Shown: piece by piece, positions 16,644-25,443 of the stretch
How the letters are laid out: each line of letters begins with the position of its first letter
Numbering within the stretch: the stretch's first letter is position 1
NCBI GenBank assembly: GCA_965117035.1
Contig: OZ220748.1
Coordinates: 3,348,001-3,412,000 of the forward strand
DNA length: 64,000 nt
Source of the DNA: CAZENU01 sp965117035
GTDB lineage: Bacteria > Chloroflexota > Dehalococcoidia > Lucifugimonadales > CAZENU01
Reading direction: 5' to 3'
Notes under the pieces: model-generated
The model's input: only the letters and a program-made list of their open reading frames with translations
What the model was told of the DNA's origin: nothing
Database searches by the model: none
Program-made: the position numbers and the translations under genes

Positions 16644-17000
16644 CAATCTTCCCCCGTCGAGGGGGGAAGAGGCTTGTTGCCGCCAGCTGGGGGTTCCGTC
16701 CACCGGGCGGAGAGTTCATGCCCCTTCTCCCCTGGCGGGAGAAGGCCGGGATGAGGGGGAGTCGCCTTGGCGCGGCCGGCTTGTCGCCTGCTCGGCGTTC
16801 ACCCCCAACTCAATCTTCCCCCGTCGAGCGGGGAAGGGGCTTGTTGCCGCCAGCCGGGGGTTCCGTCCACCGGGCGGAGAGTTCATGCCCCTTCTCCCCT
16901 GGCGGGAGAAGGCCGGGATGAGGGGGGAGTTGCCTTGGGCGCGGCTGGCTTGGCTTCCGCTCGGCGTTCACCCCCCATCCCAATCTTCCCCCGTCGAGAG
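16644..17000. repeat. Tandem direct repeat of ~168 bp (two copies plus a fragment)
   Basis: Units begin with CAATCTTCCCCCGTCGAG at 16644, 16811 and 16981; the first two are 167 and 170 bp and nearly identical, the third is cut after about 20 bases. Each unit contains the palindromic CTCCCCTGGCGGGAG element found elsewhere in the window. There is no gene here. Confidence 0.85.
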
Positions 17001-17254
17001 ACCCTTTACGTAACCCCACCTGTGGGTAACGGATGTGGCGTCGATGCGTCGTTATCGTATCTAGAAGCCCGCCGCCCCTGGGTTCCCGCCCCCGTCGTCA
17101 CGAGGGCAGGCTCTGCGCGGGAATGACGGTTATGCAACCCCCCCCCCCGTATTCACGAGGGCAGGCTCTTCGCGGGAATGACGATTGTGCAAAGGTCTCC
17201 GTCGAGGGGGAAGAGGTTTCTTGCACGTCCCAACTATCCACTAACCACTATTCA
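17001..17254. repeat. Intergenic dispersed repeats (families B and C)
   Basis: Contains a TTTACGTAACCCC element (about 17005-17035) and two copies of the GGGTTCCCGCC..GCGCGGGAATGACG element (about 17077-17135 and 17145-17182). Similar copies occur near 23310-23440 and 31137-31335. No coding potential is seen in the remainder up to the LLM gene. Confidence 0.7.
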
Positions 17255-18409
17255 CTATCCACTACGCCCCCGGTTCGCGCGGCTGACCGCCCGGCGCCTC
17301 GCGTCGGCGATCTCCGGCAGCCTGTTCGCGGACCACTGCTGGGACGCCTCGAGGCCGACGAGCGACCCCTGGAAGCGCGGCATGACGTATCGCGCGATCA
17401 GCTCGTAGCTGCGCATGATCTGCTCGCGGCTCGCCATCTCGCAGTCTTGCACGAAGAAGCCGCCGAATCCGCCGCTGGCCTCCTGCAGCCGCTCGATCAG
17501 CGCGATCATGTCGTCCGGCGTGCCGACGCACCAGGCGCCGGTGTCGACGAAGTGGTCGATGATCTTGTCCCGCGGGACGTCCAGCGGCTCGAGGCCGATG
17601 GTCATCTCGTGGTAGTGGCGCGTGAGGCGGCCGGCCTTGACGCGGACCTGCTCGATGGCCTCCTTCTTCGTGTCTGCCAGGTGCGCCACGGTGCCCATGC
17701 GCCACTGGCCGCGGTCCATCGTCCTGCCGTTCTCGGCCGCGGCCTGCTCGGCGATGGCCCAGAAGTCCGCTATTGCCGTGGTCGTCCCGCCTTCGGGGAT
17801 CATGCCCGGCGAGAGGACGCCGAGGCCGTACCTGCCGGCCAGCATCATGCCCGCGGGCGTCCGCGACGCGGCGACGGCGATGGGGAAGCGCGGCTCGGTA
17901 TAGGGACGCAGCTGGAGGACCGCCTCCCTCAGCGTGAACCACTCGGTCTCCATGCTGACCGGCTCGGTGCTCGCCAGGAGGCGCATGATCGCCTCCATCG
18001 ACTCGGCCATGCGCTGGCGCTGGACGGGCGGGTCGATGCCCATCATGAGCGCGTCTGTGGGGAGCGATCCGGGGCCGACGCCGAGCATCGCCCGGCCGCA
18101 CGTCAGGTGGTCGAGCAGCGCCATGCGGTCGGCCACGATGAACGGGTGGTGGTAGGGCAGGCCGACGACTCCGGTGCCGAGCATGATGCGCTTTGTCCGC
18201 TCGGCCGCGGCGGCGATGAACACCTCGGGCGACGATATGGGCTCCCAGCCGGCCGAGTGGTGCTCGCCGACCCACGCCTCGTCGAATCCCAGGTGGTCGG
18301 CCCACTCGATCAGCTCGAGGTCGCGTTGCAGGGCCAGGGTGGGGTTCTCGTTCGGCTCGTGGAACGGGGCCAGGAACATTCCGAAGGTCATCCGGCCGGG
18401 ATACGCCAT
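17255..18409 (-). CDS. LLM-class flavin-dependent oxidoreductase (luciferase-like)
   Basis: 384 residues from ATG 18409 (MAYPGRMTFGMFL), preceded by GGGGGTGG; ATG 18391 is the alternative. Bacterial luciferase-like TIM barrel: GMFLAPFHEP at strand 1, WADHLGFDEAWVGEHH, GTGVVGLPYHHP, GVGPGSLPTDA and PIAVAASRTP. Family members oxidise substrates with FMNH2 or F420 supplied by a reductase. The arrangement resembles alkanal/limonene-type monooxygenases. Such paralogs are strongly expanded in SAR202 Chloroflexota, where they are proposed to attack recalcitrant organic matter. Substrate unknown. Confidence 0.9.
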   Translation of the reverse strand: MAYPGRMTFGMFLAPFHEPNENPTLALQRDLELIEWADHLGFDEAWVGEHHSAGWEPISSPEVFIAAAAERTKRIMLGTGVVGLPYHHPFIVADRMALLDHLTCGRAMLGVGPGSLPTDALMMGIDPPVQRQRMAESMEAIMRLLASTEPVSMETEWFTLREAVLQLRPYTEPRFPIAVAASRTPAGMMLAGRYGLGVLSPGMIPEGGTTTAIADFWAIAEQAAAENGRTMDRGQWRMGTVAHLADTKKEAIEQVRVKAGRLTRHYHEMTIGLEPLDVPRDKIIDHFVDTGAWCVGTPDDMIALIERLQEASGGFGGFFVQDCEMASREQIMRSYELIARYVMPRFQGSLVGLEASQQWSANRLPEIADARRRAVSRANRGRSG

Positions 18410-18514
18410 CTGCCGCCACCCCCAGAGGTCTGAGGCCGTAGGGTACACCCAACGCCCATCGGCAGCTACCCGGATAGTCCGCCCGCGGTCTATACTCAGG
18501 GGCCCCGGCGTTAT

Positions 18515-18557
18515 CCCCTCTCCCTCGATGGGAGAGGGCTGGGGTGAGGGTGAAGGC
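18515..18557. repeat. Dispersed palindromic element (family A)
   Basis: CCTCTCCCTC-ATG-GGAGAGG hairpin followed by GCTGGGGTGAGGGTGAAGG, in the divergent gap between the LLM gene and the Gfo/Idh gene. Related copies are at 16722, 16887, 25226, 30810 and 49370. Confidence 0.65.
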
Positions 18558-18584
18558 TGTCGACCCATACACAGGAGGCCAGAA

Positions 18585-19670
18585 TTGGGAGACATAGGAA
18601 TAGGGCTGATCGGCTCCGGCTACATGGGCCGGACGTACGCCGAGGGCATCTCGAAGTACAACGAGGGCGGCAGGCTCGTCGCCGTCTACGGCGGGAGCAG
18701 GGCGCCGGGCCTCGCCGAGGACTACGGGATGGACTACGAGCCGACCCTGGAGTCGCTGCTGGCGAGGTCGGACGTCGACGCGGTGCTTGTCGCGTCGCCG
18801 CACCAGGCGCACGCCGAGCAGGTGCTCGCGGCGGCCGATCAGGGCAAGCACGTGCTCGTCGAGAAACCGATGGGCACGAACGTGGCCGACTGCGACGCGA
18901 TGATCGCGGCCTGCGACGAGGCGGGCGTGACGCTGAGCGTCATCCAGACGCTGCGGTACCGGGGCGTGTTCTCGAGGGCGAAGAGGCTGATCGACGAGGG
19001 GTGCATCGGGACGGTGCGCATGTCGCAGCTCACCTCGCTGTGGACGTGGTACCACGAGACGAAGTCGTGGCTCGACGCGCCGGAGGCCGGCGGCAGCTTC
19101 CTCGACCGCGGCGCCCACATCTGCGACATGCTCCGCTGGCTGACCGGCGACGAGGCGTCCAGCGTCTTCGCGTGGGTCGGCTCGACGAAGGGTGAGGCGT
19201 GGAAGGCGATGAGCGCGATGATCCAGATCCAGTTCGCCGGCGGGGCCGCCGCGCAGTCGTGGACGAGCCACGAGCTGCCGGAGCCCGGCTTCCCGAACTC
19301 CGGCTACCTGGCGCGTATCTACGGCGACAAGGGCATCATAGAGGCGGACGGCTGGGGCATGCTGAGGGTGGCCGACTCGGGGCAGTGGGAGAACGTCTGG
19401 GAGATGCCCGAGATCGACCCCGAGGGCAATCCCATGGACCCGAAGCGCCTGGAGGCGTTCTACCTGCAGACGCAGGACTTCATCTCCGCGCTGCGGGAGG
19501 GCAGGGAGCCGGAGGTGAAGGCGACCGACGGCCGAGCGGCGATCGAGATGGTGCAGGCGGCCTACCTGTCCAGCCTGTCGGGCGCCGCGGTGAGGTTGCC
19601 GCTGCCGCGGCAGCAGCAGGGCTTCCAGTTCGACGGCGCCACCGTCTCCCGGGAGCGCATCCCCGGCTAG
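18585..19670 (+). CDS. Gfo/Idh/MocA-family oxidoreductase
   Basis: 361 residues from TTG 18585, chosen because AGGAGG (18573-18578) is six bases upstream and the Rossmann motif GLIGSGYMG then starts at residue 7. Other family marks are VEKPMGTN (the EKP motif with substrate-proton lysine) and GGSFLDRGAHICDMLRWL with the Asp/His catalytic pair. It uses NAD(P) to oxidise or reduce a sugar, cyclitol or related substrate. It is divergent from the LLM gene across a palindromic repeat and precedes the XRE regulator. Substrate unknown. Confidence 0.9.
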   Translation: MGDIGIGLIGSGYMGRTYAEGISKYNEGGRLVAVYGGSRAPGLAEDYGMDYEPTLESLLARSDVDAVLVASPHQAHAEQVLAAADQGKHVLVEKPMGTNVADCDAMIAACDEAGVTLSVIQTLRYRGVFSRAKRLIDEGCIGTVRMSQLTSLWTWYHETKSWLDAPEAGGSFLDRGAHICDMLRWLTGDEASSVFAWVGSTKGEAWKAMSAMIQIQFAGGAAAQSWTSHELPEPGFPNSGYLARIYGDKGIIEADGWGMLRVADSGQWENVWEMPEIDPEGNPMDPKRLEAFYLQTQDFISALREGREPEVKATDGRAAIEMVQAAYLSSLSGAAVRLPLPRQQQGFQFDGATVSRERIPG

Positions 19671-19714
19671 CGGCGGCGGCGCGGCGCCGGTATCCGGGCC
19701 ACATCCCCGACCCG

Positions 19715-19744
19715 TTGACAGACTCCAAAAGGGTGTAGTATGTT
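19715..19744 (+). promoter_or_regulatory. Promoter of the XRE gene, predicted leaderless
   Basis: TTGACA at 19715-19720, an 18-base spacer and TATGTT at 19739-19744. The ATG at 19751 lies six bases after the -10, so transcription should start at or next to the first codon. No Shine-Dalgarno sequence is present, which agrees with a leaderless mRNA. Confidence 0.65.
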
Positions 19745-19750
19745 GTACAC
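19733..19750. promoter_or_regulatory. Palindromic operator overlapping the -10 of the XRE gene
   Basis: GTGTA at 19733-19737 and TACAC at 19746-19750 form an inverted repeat with an 8-base spacer that covers the -10 box and ends at the start codon. This is the expected place for autorepression by the XRE protein. Confidence 0.5.
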
Positions 19751-20101
19751 ATGACATTCGGAGGATACGTGCGCTCGGTACGTGAGGGACTTCGCAGCGG
19801 CGACCGAGCCTTCTCGGTGCGGCAGGTGGCTCTACGGATCGGCGTCGAACCGGCCTACCTGAGCAAGATCGAACGGGACCAGACCCCCCCGCCTTCTGAG
19901 GCTGTCATACGCCGCCTCGCGAAAGAGCTGCGGGAGGACCCCGATCTGTTGCTTGCCATGGCGGGCAAGGTATCAACCGATCTCCAGGCCATCGTACTGC
20001 GCCGCCCACGGCTATTCGCGGACCTGCTGCGGCAGCTGAGGGATGCGCCCGACCACGCGATATTGAGTGTCATTCGAGAGGTTCGGGACGGGGACTGGTA
20101 A
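19751..20101 (+). CDS. XRE-family HTH transcriptional regulator
   Basis: 116 residues. The helix-turn-helix spans about residues 5-70 (LRSGDRAFSVRQVALRIGVEPAYLSKIERDQTPP), and a short helical tail follows. It ends 42 bp before a GTG-started gene with its own AAGGAGGAG site, so the two form an operon. The promoter carries a palindrome suited to autoregulation. Small XRE proteins of this kind usually control the gene next to them. Confidence 0.85.
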   Translation: MTFGGYVRSVREGLRSGDRAFSVRQVALRIGVEPAYLSKIERDQTPPPSEAVIRRLAKELREDPDLLLAMAGKVSTDLQAIVLRRPRLFADLLRQLRDAPDHAILSVIREVRDGDW

Positions 20102-20143
20102 GGGCGAAGCTCTGAACTCAACTGAAAAGGAGGAGAACGGACG

Positions 20144-21133
20144 GTGATCGAGCTCAAGGACGATAGTCTGGTATTCAGGTTTCCCGAGGTACACGAGGAT
20201 GCCGAGTTGCGAATCGGTTTTCGGCGCACGCTGCGCATCCCCGACGACAATCGTGACTACCCCCTCCCGCCAGGTCTCGGGGCCTTTCCGCTCAGTCACG
20301 TGGACGACTACAGGGACACGGTCCCGGATGCCTGGAAAAGGCACGGGGGAGTCTTTCTTCCCATGTATCAGGCGGAGGCGATGTGGCTCGATCTCAGTGC
20401 GTCCTACCCGATGGCCGTCAAGGTCGCTGCCGGGAAGATCAACGCACTGACGGGGGAGACGTGGAGCAACGAGCTCACCGGCACGCCCCAGGACTACATG
20501 GTGGTGCCTGACCAACCCTGGCTGGACGGCTTCTGCGTCGAGAGAGGGTTGATCCGGCAGTTCGTGGCGATGCCATTGGGGGAGGGCTACTCCGCGGAAG
20601 AGCAACTGACCGGTGAGGCGCAACACGGCGGGCTGCAGATCGTCGTTTATCCCATGAAGGCCTCCAAATACGCGGAGCGGGAAAAAGAGCAGCTCGATCT
20701 GTTACACGTGCGGGCCATGATGGCTCCAGTAGCAGAAAGCTCCCCCATCCGGGAGATGGGCTTGGCGCCGGGCGGGCTCATGCGCCAACAGATCTACGAG
20801 GACGAACACGGTCTTGACTCGTGGGACACGTCGGTACGGTCCCGGTGCTTCGTGCACGTCGTCAACAGCCTCCAGTTCCTCGAGGTCACCGGCACCGAGC
20901 CACCCCAGGAGCCGCCCACGGCACGATCGTACACCGACGCCGGGCTGCCGTGGTTCGAATACTACGACGGAGACCTGCGAGCCCTCGAAGGCGCGCAGCG
21001 ACTGGCCGGACTTGACAGCGTCGCCGCGAAGAAATGGAAGAAGGGGCAGGGCATCCTCGCCGGCAACGATCCCGTGCGGCCGCAGCTCATCGAGAACCTG
21101 TCCGGGACCAAGGTCAGAGAAGGAGACTTCTAG
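20144..21133 (+). CDS. Conserved protein of unknown function paired with XRE regulator
   Basis: 329 residues from GTG 20144 with GGAGGAG eight bases upstream. I recognise a conserved but uncharacterised bacterial family: FRFPEVH near the start, TLRIPDD..YPLPPGLG, PMYQAEAMWL, KVAAGKINA, QDYMVVPDQPWLDG, QFVAMPLGEGYSAEEQLTGE and GLQIVVYPMK. A MGLAPGG..RQQIYED region lies at about 205-225. No nucleotide-binding or membrane motif is seen. The link to the XRE gene suggests regulated expression, perhaps a stress or element-borne function. I cannot assign activity. Confidence 0.75.
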   Translation: MIELKDDSLVFRFPEVHEDAELRIGFRRTLRIPDDNRDYPLPPGLGAFPLSHVDDYRDTVPDAWKRHGGVFLPMYQAEAMWLDLSASYPMAVKVAAGKINALTGETWSNELTGTPQDYMVVPDQPWLDGFCVERGLIRQFVAMPLGEGYSAEEQLTGEAQHGGLQIVVYPMKASKYAEREKEQLDLLHVRAMMAPVAESSPIREMGLAPGGLMRQQIYEDEHGLDSWDTSVRSRCFVHVVNSLQFLEVTGTEPPQEPPTARSYTDAGLPWFEYYDGDLRALEGAQRLAGLDSVAAKKWKKGQGILAGNDPVRPQLIENLSGTKVREGDF

Positions 21134-21170
21134 CGTCCCACCCGCCTAACGGGTCGCGCAAGAGATACGA

Positions 21171-22034
21171 ATGCCGGTCACCCGTCAGGACATATCAGGC
21201 GCGGCCGCGGCCAACGGCTTGGCCGGCGCCGCGCTGTGCGTCCACTCGTCGCTTGGCTCGTTCGGCCGCGTTGTCGGAGGGGCGCGCGCGGTGGTCGTCG
21301 GGCTGCTGGATGCTGGCTGCACGGTCATGGTCCCGGCGTTCACGTACGACCTCGCGGTCGCGCAGCCGCCGGGCCGGGCGCTGCTCCGCAACGCGTGGGG
21401 CGACCGCGACGACGATGGGCTGCCGCCGGCCACGGAGGAGGTCTACACGCCGGACCGCAACGACGTCAGCGAGTGGATGGGTGCGGTCCCCGCCGCGGTG
21501 CTCGAGACGGCGGGCCGCGCCCGCGGCGACCACCCGCTGAACTCGTTCGCGGCCGCCGGCCCCCTGGCATCCGACTTGATCGCGGGACAGGCGCCGCTGG
21601 ATGTCTTCGCGCCCTTCAGGGAGCTCGCCCGCATCAATGGCTACGTCGTGATGATGGGCGTCGACCTGCGGACGATGACCGCGCTGCACCGGGCGGAGCA
21701 GATGGCCGGGCGCACGCCGTTCCGCAGGTGGGCGAGCGGTGCCGACGGCGGGGTCGTCGAGGCCGAGTGCGGCGGGTGCTCGCGCGGCTTCAACGCCATC
21801 GAGCCGGCGCTCAGCCCGGTCGAGCGGCGGGCGACCGTCGGCAGCAGCGTGTGGCGCATCTTCCCGGCAGCCGACGTGCTGGAGCGCGCGTCCGCGGCGA
21901 TCCGTGAGCGGCCCGAGATCACCCGGTGCGACGTGGCCGACTGCGACCGTTGCGAAGACGGCATAGCGGGCGGCCCGGTGTTGGAAATATCTAAACACGC
22001 GATTGACAAGGAGAAGGAGAATTCTCCAGGCTAG
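21171..22034 (+). CDS. AAC(3)-family N-acetyltransferase-like protein
   Basis: 287 residues. Matches the antibiotic N3-acetyltransferase fold: VHSSLGSFGRVVGGARAVVVGLLDA near the start, VMVPAFTYD, then RGDHPLNSFAAAG with the conserved His, and GYVVMMGVDLRTMTALHRAEQMAG. Chromosomal members of this family often act on substrates other than aminoglycosides, so resistance should not be assumed. A C-terminal Cys-rich patch (CDVADCDRCEDG) is unusual. It follows the unknown 20144 gene by 37 bp. Confidence 0.8.
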   Translation: MPVTRQDISGAAAANGLAGAALCVHSSLGSFGRVVGGARAVVVGLLDAGCTVMVPAFTYDLAVAQPPGRALLRNAWGDRDDDGLPPATEEVYTPDRNDVSEWMGAVPAAVLETAGRARGDHPLNSFAAAGPLASDLIAGQAPLDVFAPFRELARINGYVVMMGVDLRTMTALHRAEQMAGRTPFRRWASGADGGVVEAECGGCSRGFNAIEPALSPVERRATVGSSVWRIFPAADVLERASAAIRERPEITRCDVADCDRCEDGIAGGPVLEISKHAIDKEKENSPG

Positions 22035-22294
22035 AATTCACATCCGCCCCTTGGCAGTACGTCCAACTCCCGGAGAAATCCGGTCATTGCGAGTTGGGCC
22101 GATCCCCTGGGGCTTTTTTGTGCGCTGCGCCGGGCGGCCGTTGATCATTCACCTTCGCCTGACGGCGTGAGCCGAAACCTGCTGCGACAATCGCGTCGCA
22201 TTCTGGCTTGGCCCCTCCGGCTCCCCAGTTAGGCTATATTGTTCGCCGGCGGCATTGGCCGACCAGGGCAAATGCAACCGTGGAGGGCACGAAA

Positions 22295-23245
22295 ATGGCG
22301 AACGGATTGCCGATGCGGACGCTGGGTCGGACGGGGCTGAGGGTCACGCATCTCGGATACGGGGCGCTGGAGCTGCGCGGCCTGACGGACGAGGCGGGCG
22401 TGCCCGAGCGCGGCCTCACCGACGCCCAGGCCGAGGCGATACTGAACGCGGTGCTCGACTCCGGCATCAACTACATCGATACAGCGAGGAGATACGGGGC
22501 CTCCGAGGAGTACATCGGCAGGTACCTGTCGCACAGGCGCTCCGAGTACGTCCTCGCGACCAAGGTATCCCGCGCGGGCTACGCGGACGGCCGCCCCACC
22601 TGGTCGAGCGAGGCCGCCTTGCGCGGGATCGACGAGAGCCTGAGGTGCCTGAGGACGGACCACGTCGACGTGCTGCAGCTGCACAACCCGTGGCCCGACG
22701 ACCTGGAGCCGGCCGGACTGCTCGACGCGCTGCTGGAGATCAAGCGGCGGGGCAAGGCGCGGTGGGTGGGCATCTCGACCAACCTGCCGCACCTGCCAGC
22801 ACACGCGGCGGTCGAGGAGTTCGACGTCTTCCAGACCAGCTACTCGACGCTGCAGCCGGAGCACGCGGACTGGATCACGAGGCTGACCGAGGACGGCCGC
22901 GGCACGGTCATCCGGACGCGGGCGGCCAAGGGCGAGCCGGACATCGCGGGATCGCTGGCGCACTCCCGCGGCATCGCGTTCGCCACCGACGCGGAGCGGT
23001 GGGCCAACTTCGAGAAGGCGGGCCTCGACGAGCTCCGCGAGGAGGGCGAGAGCCGCGCCGCGTTCATCCTGCGCTACACCTTCGCCCACCCCGACATCAG
23101 CACGGTAATCGTCGGCGTGCTCGACCCGGCGCACCTGAGCGAGAACATCCGGTCGCTGGAGAAGGGCCCACTGTCGCCCGACGTCATGGCGGAGGTACAC
23201 AGGCGCCTGGAGCCGCTGGGCTTCCGCGTAGCCCCGGCGCGCTGA
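22295..23245 (+). CDS. Aldo/keto reductase
   Basis: 316 residues from ATG 22295, with GGAGGG seven bases upstream. (beta/alpha)8 barrel oxidoreductase using NADPH. The catalytic tetrad is visible as Asp and Tyr in NYIDTARRYGASEE, Lys in ATKVSR and His in LQLHNPW. The N terminus PMRTLGRTGLRVTHLGYG is typical. The C-terminal block FILRYTFAHPDISTVIVG matters because a related fragment recurs at 55.4-55.6 kb fused to another ORF. Substrate unknown. Confidence 0.92.
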   Translation: MANGLPMRTLGRTGLRVTHLGYGALELRGLTDEAGVPERGLTDAQAEAILNAVLDSGINYIDTARRYGASEEYIGRYLSHRRSEYVLATKVSRAGYADGRPTWSSEAALRGIDESLRCLRTDHVDVLQLHNPWPDDLEPAGLLDALLEIKRRGKARWVGISTNLPHLPAHAAVEEFDVFQTSYSTLQPEHADWITRLTEDGRGTVIRTRAAKGEPDIAGSLAHSRGIAFATDAERWANFEKAGLDELREEGESRAAFILRYTFAHPDISTVIVGVLDPAHLSENIRSLEKGPLSPDVMAEVHRRLEPLGFRVAPAR

Positions 23246-23549
23246 GGCGACCAGGCGGCTGTCCCTGGGACTCCGACATGCCCACCGTCCCAGCGCAGGG
23301 CGACCTTTGCGTAACTCCTCGCGGGGGAGCCCTACAGGGCGTTCATCCGTCGATTGTCGTAGCTGAGCCCCCGCCTCCTGGGTTCCCGCCCCCGTCTTCA
23401 CGAGGGCAGGCTCTGCGCGGGAATGACGGTTATAGAAGGGTCTCCGCGGGCGGGAATCCAGCGGGCGGGGCGGGGATGGGTCCCCGTCTCCACGGGGAGG
23501 ACGAATGGGGGCGCACCCATCGTCCCGCAACGGCGCGACCGCTCGCCGT
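23246..23549. repeat. Intergenic dispersed repeats (families B and C)
   Basis: A family C element (CCTTTGCGTAACTCC...CGTAGCTGAGCC, about 23308-23375) is joined to a family B element (CTGGGTTCCCGCC...GCGCGGGAATGACGG, about 23378-23435). No gene is supported between the aldo/keto reductase and the NIPSNAP gene. Confidence 0.65.
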
Positions 23550-24164
23550 CTAACGTATCGGCGAGAACGACGCAGGCAGCAGTATCTTGTTCTCCTGCCT
23601 GTCCGGCGGCGTGAACCCGGGGGCGGGCCATATCCTGGCCGCCCGCGCTTCGGCGCGAATCCGCATCCGCTCGTCGAGACTGCGGTACGCCCACATGTGG
23701 ACCCAGTTGCCCTCGCCGCCGCTCTCCGAGTACCAGCATCCCACCAGCGGCGACATCTCCGTCCGCCTATCGATGGCCGCGCCCCACTGCTCCAGCACGG
23801 CCGGGACGGCCTCGGCCTGGTAGGTGTAGATGCGCATGTCGAAGATCGGGCCCACGTCGCGCTCGCCCGGCGGCGGCATGAACGGCGCCGGCTCGAAGAT
23901 GCGGGACGTCATGCCGACGATCTGCTCCGCGGTGTCGGGCGGCCACTTGCCGCTCGCCTCGGCGGCCGCCCTGGTCTCGGCGCGGCTCTCGAGCGACTCG
24001 TAGGGCCAGATGGCGACGATCTGGTTGAGCGGTCCGATCTCCGTGTACCAGTGGCCGAACAGATCCGAGAACTCCTGGCGGCCGGCCAGCTTCGCCTCGA
24101 ACCGCTCCTGGTAGTCGGGGACCTTCTGGGGCCGGATGTCGTATGTTCGAATCTCGTATATCAT
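23550..24164 (-). CDS. NIPSNAP-family protein with two domains
   Basis: 204 residues from ATG 24164 (MIYEIRTYDI), which sits seven bases after GGAGG; ATG 24170 overlaps the ribosome site. NIPSNAP domains are ferredoxin-like dimeric alpha/beta barrels; two tandem copies occur here, at about 1-95 (MIYEIRTYDIRPQ..WPYESL) and 105-200 (MRIYTYQAEAVP..WAYRSLDER). Function is generally unknown; related proteins are often next to oxidoreductases. It is divergent from the glycosidase-like gene, 88 bp away. Confidence 0.88.
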   Translation of the reverse strand: MIYEIRTYDIRPQKVPDYQERFEAKLAGRQEFSDLFGHWYTEIGPLNQIVAIWPYESLESRAETRAAAEASGKWPPDTAEQIVGMTSRIFEPAPFMPPPGERDVGPIFDMRIYTYQAEAVPAVLEQWGAAIDRRTEMSPLVGCWYSESGGEGNWVHMWAYRSLDERMRIRAEARAARIWPAPGFTPPDRQENKILLPASFSPIR

Positions 24165-24252
24165 CGTCATACCTCCAAAGGGCCGGTTGTCCGGAGGCGC
24201 GATTATCCACGATGCGCCCCGGCATTCCAAGTGGCGCGGACCGGGGTGACGG

Positions 24253-25209
24253 ATGGCAAACGCGGGCGAATGGCGCAAGATAACCCCCGAGGCGGTATTG
24301 CCTCATCAGAGCAGGCCCGCCTGGGACCAGAAACCCACGGCGCCGTTCGTCATGCGCCTCGGCGACCGGCTGAGGATGTACTACGACGGCAGGCTACGCC
24401 GGCCGAGCAAGGTCGCGAACGAGGTCAGGATCGGGTTCGCGGAGGCGTCGGTCGACGATCCGCTCGCGTGGACGAAGCACGAGCGCAACCCTGTCTTCGA
24501 CGTGAGCGGGCCCGGCGGCTTCGACTCGGAGTGGGTCTCCTACCCGTGGGTCGTGCCGATCACGGACACGCACTGGCACATGTACTACGCGGGCTTCGGC
24601 GGAGAGTACAGGCGGCAGGGGACGGAGAAGACCTGGCGCACCGGACTGGCCGAGAGCGACGACGCGGGGCTCACCTGGCGGCGAAGCGGCAACGGCCCCA
24701 TCTTCCAGCACGGGATACCGGGCAGTCCCCACGAGGGCTCCAGCGGGTCGTGCGCGGTGCTGAAGGTCGGTGACGAGCACTGGATGTACTACACCGCCAT
24801 CGCCGACCGCGAGGAGTACGAGCGCGGCCTGCGCATCACCATCGCGCTCGCCGTGTCCACCGACGGAGGCCACACCTTCACGCCCCACGAGACGGGCGCC
24901 GTGGTCGCGCCCGACCGCGACAACCCGATCGAGACCTACGTCACCTCGAAGCCGACGGTGCAATACCGGGACGGCGTCTTCCGCATGTGGTACAGCTCGG
25001 CGGGACCGACCTACCGCGTCCGCTACGCGGAGAGCGACGACGGCATACACTTCCGGTCCGACCCGCGCGTCATCGTCCCCACGTCGGAGTCGGGTTGGGA
25101 CTCGGAGATGACGGAGTACGCGATGGAGCTGGAGCTGCCGGGACGCAGCCTGCTCTACTACTGCGGCAACGATTTTTCCGGCATAGGCGTCGCCGAGCGC
25201 GTCGGATAG
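24253..25209 (+). CDS. Five-bladed beta-propeller, glycosyl hydrolase-like protein
   Basis: 318 residues. Repeated propeller signatures MYYDG, MYYAGFGG, MYYTAI, MWYSSAG and LYYCGN, each followed by a blade, are typical of GH43/GH32/GH130-like proteins. Acidic residues suitable for catalysis occur (for example WDQKPTA, DSEWVSYP, DSEMTEYAMEL), but I cannot fix the family. There is no signal peptide, so it is likely cytoplasmic. The stop is followed by a family A repeat. Confidence 0.75.
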   Translation: MANAGEWRKITPEAVLPHQSRPAWDQKPTAPFVMRLGDRLRMYYDGRLRRPSKVANEVRIGFAEASVDDPLAWTKHERNPVFDVSGPGGFDSEWVSYPWVVPITDTHWHMYYAGFGGEYRRQGTEKTWRTGLAESDDAGLTWRRSGNGPIFQHGIPGSPHEGSSGSCAVLKVGDEHWMYYTAIADREEYERGLRITIALAVSTDGGHTFTPHETGAVVAPDRDNPIETYVTSKPTVQYRDGVFRMWYSSAGPTYRVRYAESDDGIHFRSDPRVIVPTSESGWDSEMTEYAMELELPGRSLLYYCGNDFSGIGVAERVG

Positions 25210-25225
25210 CCCGACCTTCTCCGAC

Positions 25226-25311
25226 GCCCCCTCACCCCAACCCTCACCCGCGGCGGGGAGAGGGGATTTCTTGCCTCCTCTCCCTTGACGGGAGAGGATT
25301 GAGGTGAAGGT
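25226..25311. repeat. Double palindromic element (family A)
   Basis: Two GGGAGAGG/CCTCTCCC-type palindromes with flanking CCCTCACCCC and GAGGTGAAGGTG strings, between two convergently unrelated genes. Related to the copies at 18515 and 49370. Confidence 0.6.
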
Positions 25312-25357
25312 GACTTGGCCCCGCCTCCCGCGGCGGGGAGTGGGGGATGTGCACAGT

Positions 25358-25386
25358 TTGACAGTGCCCTGGGCCGCAACTACACT
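25358..25386 (+). promoter_or_regulatory. Promoter of the second LLM oxidoreductase gene
   Basis: A perfect TTGACA (25358-25363), a 17-base spacer and TACACT (25381-25386). Transcription should start near 25393, giving a leader of about 50 bases before the ATG at 25444. Confidence 0.7.
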
Positions 25387-25443
25387 GGCTGCCGTCCCGA
25401 CCGGCGCCTCCAGGCGCCCGATACAGTCCCAGGAGTCACCACC

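Noticed and set aside
17262..19757. Long minus-strand frame spanning the LLM and Gfo/Idh genes
   Set aside because: It is rich in Arg/His/Gly, crosses two well-supported genes in other frames and has no recognisable domain.
21171..22034. Calling the AAC(3)-like gene an antibiotic resistance gene
   Set aside because: The family is broad, and the sequence alone does not show aminoglycoside specificity.
22081..22125. T6 run after a GC-rich string downstream of the AAC(3)-like gene as a terminator
   Set aside because: I could not draw a stem longer than three or four base pairs.
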